Shown piece after piece: positions 62,830 to 64,000 of a DNA stretch of 64,000 bases. A program made the translations under genes and the position numbers. The stretch is from Saprospiraceae bacterium. Its GTDB lineage: Bacteria; Bacteroidota; Bacteroidia; Chitinophagales; Saprospiraceae. Each line of letters starts with the position of its first letter. Position 1 is the first letter of the stretch. The stretch covers positions 62,001-126,000 of the forward strand of contig JAIPBE010000002.1 in the NCBI GenBank assembly GCA_021738725.1, given 5' to 3'. Below the pieces are notes generated by a model. It ran no database searches, was not told the origin of the DNA, and worked only from the letters and a program-made list of their open reading frames with translations.

Positions 62830-64000
62830 TCAATCTACCACGGAAACCTTGAGCATATTTGTTCTTTGCCGGGCATGTAAGGGCATACTGGCCGTATTGA
62901 TAATGACATCCCCTTCTTTGACTCTTCCGTGTTCTTTCAGAATATTCATGGAATCATTGATCGTGTCATCCGTGGTGGTGAATTTGTTGTAGTAGTATCC
63001 GTGGACTCCCCAGACAAGGTTCAGGGTGGCCAGCATCATGGTCTGTTCGGAAAAAATGTAAATCTTGCAGGCCGGCCGAAAACTGGAGACCTTGAATGCG
63101 GTGTAGCCGGAAGTGGTCATCCCCACGATTGCTTTTGCACCGACCTCCTCAGCCAGTTTGGCAGCATTAAAACAAACGGCATCCGAAAGGAAAGTCGATG
63201 ATTTCGGTGAAGGAAATGGGCGGCGACCCTGTATACTGTATCGTTTTTCCACCTCTGAGATGATAGCATTCATGGCATTGATCACTTTGGTCGGGTGCAT
63301 CCCTACAGCTGTCTCACCCGACAACATCAGCGCATCCGCACCATCGAGGACCGCATTGGCCACATCCGTGATCTCTGCACGGGTAGGCGTCGGATTGGTG
63401 ATCATACTTTCCATCATCTGGGTGGCAACGATCACCGGCCGGGCCCATTGGATGCACAGATTGATGATATCCTTCTGAATGATGGGCAAGCCCTCCATGG
63501 GCACTTCTACGGCCAGGTCCCCTCGGGCGATCATAATGCCATTGCTTTGACGGATGATCTGATCAATCTGTTTGACCGCTTCAGGTTTTTCGATCTTGGC
63601 GATGATCTTGGCGGGATGGTTTCTGGTTTCGATCCGTTCACGCAAATCGACCAGGTCATCCGGTGAGCGAACAAAGGATAGCGCGATCCAGTTGACCTCC
63701 TTGGTGAGGATAAAATCGAGATCCTCCTTGTCCTTGACCGTCAGACTGGGCAATGTCACGCTTGTATCGGGCAAATTCACTCCCTTGTTAGACTGAAGCA
63801 GACCGCCGAACATCACCTTCAGCTTGACCTCATCTACTTGATTGGTCGATTGTACTTCCAGGACGATCTTCCCATCATCGACCAATACGCGTTCGCCGGG
63901 GACAACATCTTTGGCAAAACCTTCATAACTCATATAGATCCGGTCCTGGTCGCCGATGCATTCCTCCTGGACGAAGGTGAGGACATCACCCGGTTTGATC
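62830..64000 (-). CDS. pyk: Pyruvate kinase (5' end beyond the window)
   Basis: About 390 residues of the C-terminal part; the frame stays open to the last base of the window (upstream residues read IKPGDVLTFVQEECIGDQDRIYMSYEGF), so the true start is outside. Motifs seen: KEDLDFILTKEVNWIALSFVRSP, KIIAKIEKPEAV (substrate Lys), NGIMIARGDLAVEVPMEGLPIIQKDII and MMESMITNPTPTRAEITDVANAVLDGADALMLSGETAVG (the pyruvate kinase signature). It converts phosphoenolpyruvate and ADP to pyruvate and ATP. The C-terminal domain is complete and ends NMLKVSVVD. Confidence 0.97.
   Translation of the reverse strand, partial: IKPGDVLTFVQEECIGDQDRIYMSYEGFAKDVVPGERVLVDDGKIVLEVQSTNQVDEVKLKVMFGGLLQSNKGVNLPDTSVTLPSLTVKDKEDLDFILTKEVNWIALSFVRSPDDLVDLRERIETRNHPAKIIAKIEKPEAVKQIDQIIRQSNGIMIARGDLAVEVPMEGLPIIQKDIINLCIQWARPVIVATQMMESMITNPTPTRAEITDVANAVLDGADALMLSGETAVGMHPTKVINAMNAIISEVEKRYSIQGRRPFPSPKSSTFLSDAVCFNAAKLAEEVGAKAIVGMTTSGYTAFKVSSFRPACKIYIFSEQTMMLATLNLVWGVHGYYYNKFTTTDDTINDSMNILKEHGRVKEGDVIINTASMPLHARQRTNMLKVSVVD

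Overview
This 64 kb window is a contiguous piece of a Bacteroidota chromosome, most likely from the Saprospiria (Lewinella-like) side of the phylum. The phylum call is well supported: several genes carry the Bacteroidota promoter type (TTTG or TTG, about 20 bp, then TAnnTTTG); there are type IX secretion parts (PorP/SprF, a PorE-like OmpA protein) and two cargo proteins with type IX C-terminal sorting domains; and there are phylum-typical families (DUF4293, DUF4292, OstA-like, a GlmU-like protein, ExbB/ExbD with an extra membrane protein, PspC with PadR). The placement within the phylum is inference. Content is almost entirely core and housekeeping. I see no prophage, IS element, CRISPR array or defence island, and no sign of recent transfer.

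Layout. 1-4.5 kb: end of a PDZ protein, then rplU and an unusual rpmA with an extra C-terminal domain, facing an OstA-like protein and an FAD oxidoreductase. 4.5-7.4 kb: a DUF4293 protein and a TonB-motor operon (ExbB, small membrane protein, two ExbD). 7.4-11 kb: tRNA-Ser, tatD, a viroplasmin-type RNase H, an outer-membrane barrel protein, ruvX-def. 11-24.7 kb: the classical information-processing locus read on the minus strand: tRNA-Thr, tRNA-Tyr, tRNA-Gly, tRNA-Thr, tuf, tRNA-Trp, secE, nusG, rplK, rplA, rplJ, rplL, rpoB, rpoC. 24.9-26.4 kb: rpsU, xerC and hpf. 26.5-38.7 kb: mixed core genes (a TonB-C domain protein, pdxJ, cdsA, psd, a secreted Omp28-like protein, a phosphosugar isomerase, yraN, rpmE type B, a GlmU-like protein, a spermidine-synthase-like methyltransferase, lnt, metG).

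38.8-45.9 kb: the complete Na+-translocating NADH:quinone reductase operon nqrABCDEF, with a membrane-anchored NqrA, preceded by pnuC. 46-49.5 kb: a PorP/SprF protein and an OmpA/PorE-like protein that ends in a DUF1573 domain. 49.5-54.1 kb: a glycosyltransferase 9, and an operon of a small lipoprotein followed by a type-IX-exported M4 metallopeptidase; the lipoprotein resembles emfourin-type M4 inhibitors. 54.2-57.7 kb: a small Cys-rich exported protein of unknown role, a NUDIX hydrolase, padR-pspC, and an M29 aminopeptidase. 57.8-64 kb: a coupled envelope operon (TPR protein, DUF4292 lipoprotein, EnvC-like factor, hflX) and the start-truncated pyk.

Nothing here is a clear-cut new multi-gene system. 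The observations most worth following are the lipoprotein/M4 protease pair, the NqrA membrane anchor with a 17 bp palindrome upstream of its operon, the L27 fusion, the OmpA-DUF1573 fusion and the Cys-rich protein. Start codons were moved from the longest frame where family alignment or a promoter argues for it; this is stated per gene. All family calls come from reading the translated sequence, not from database searches.
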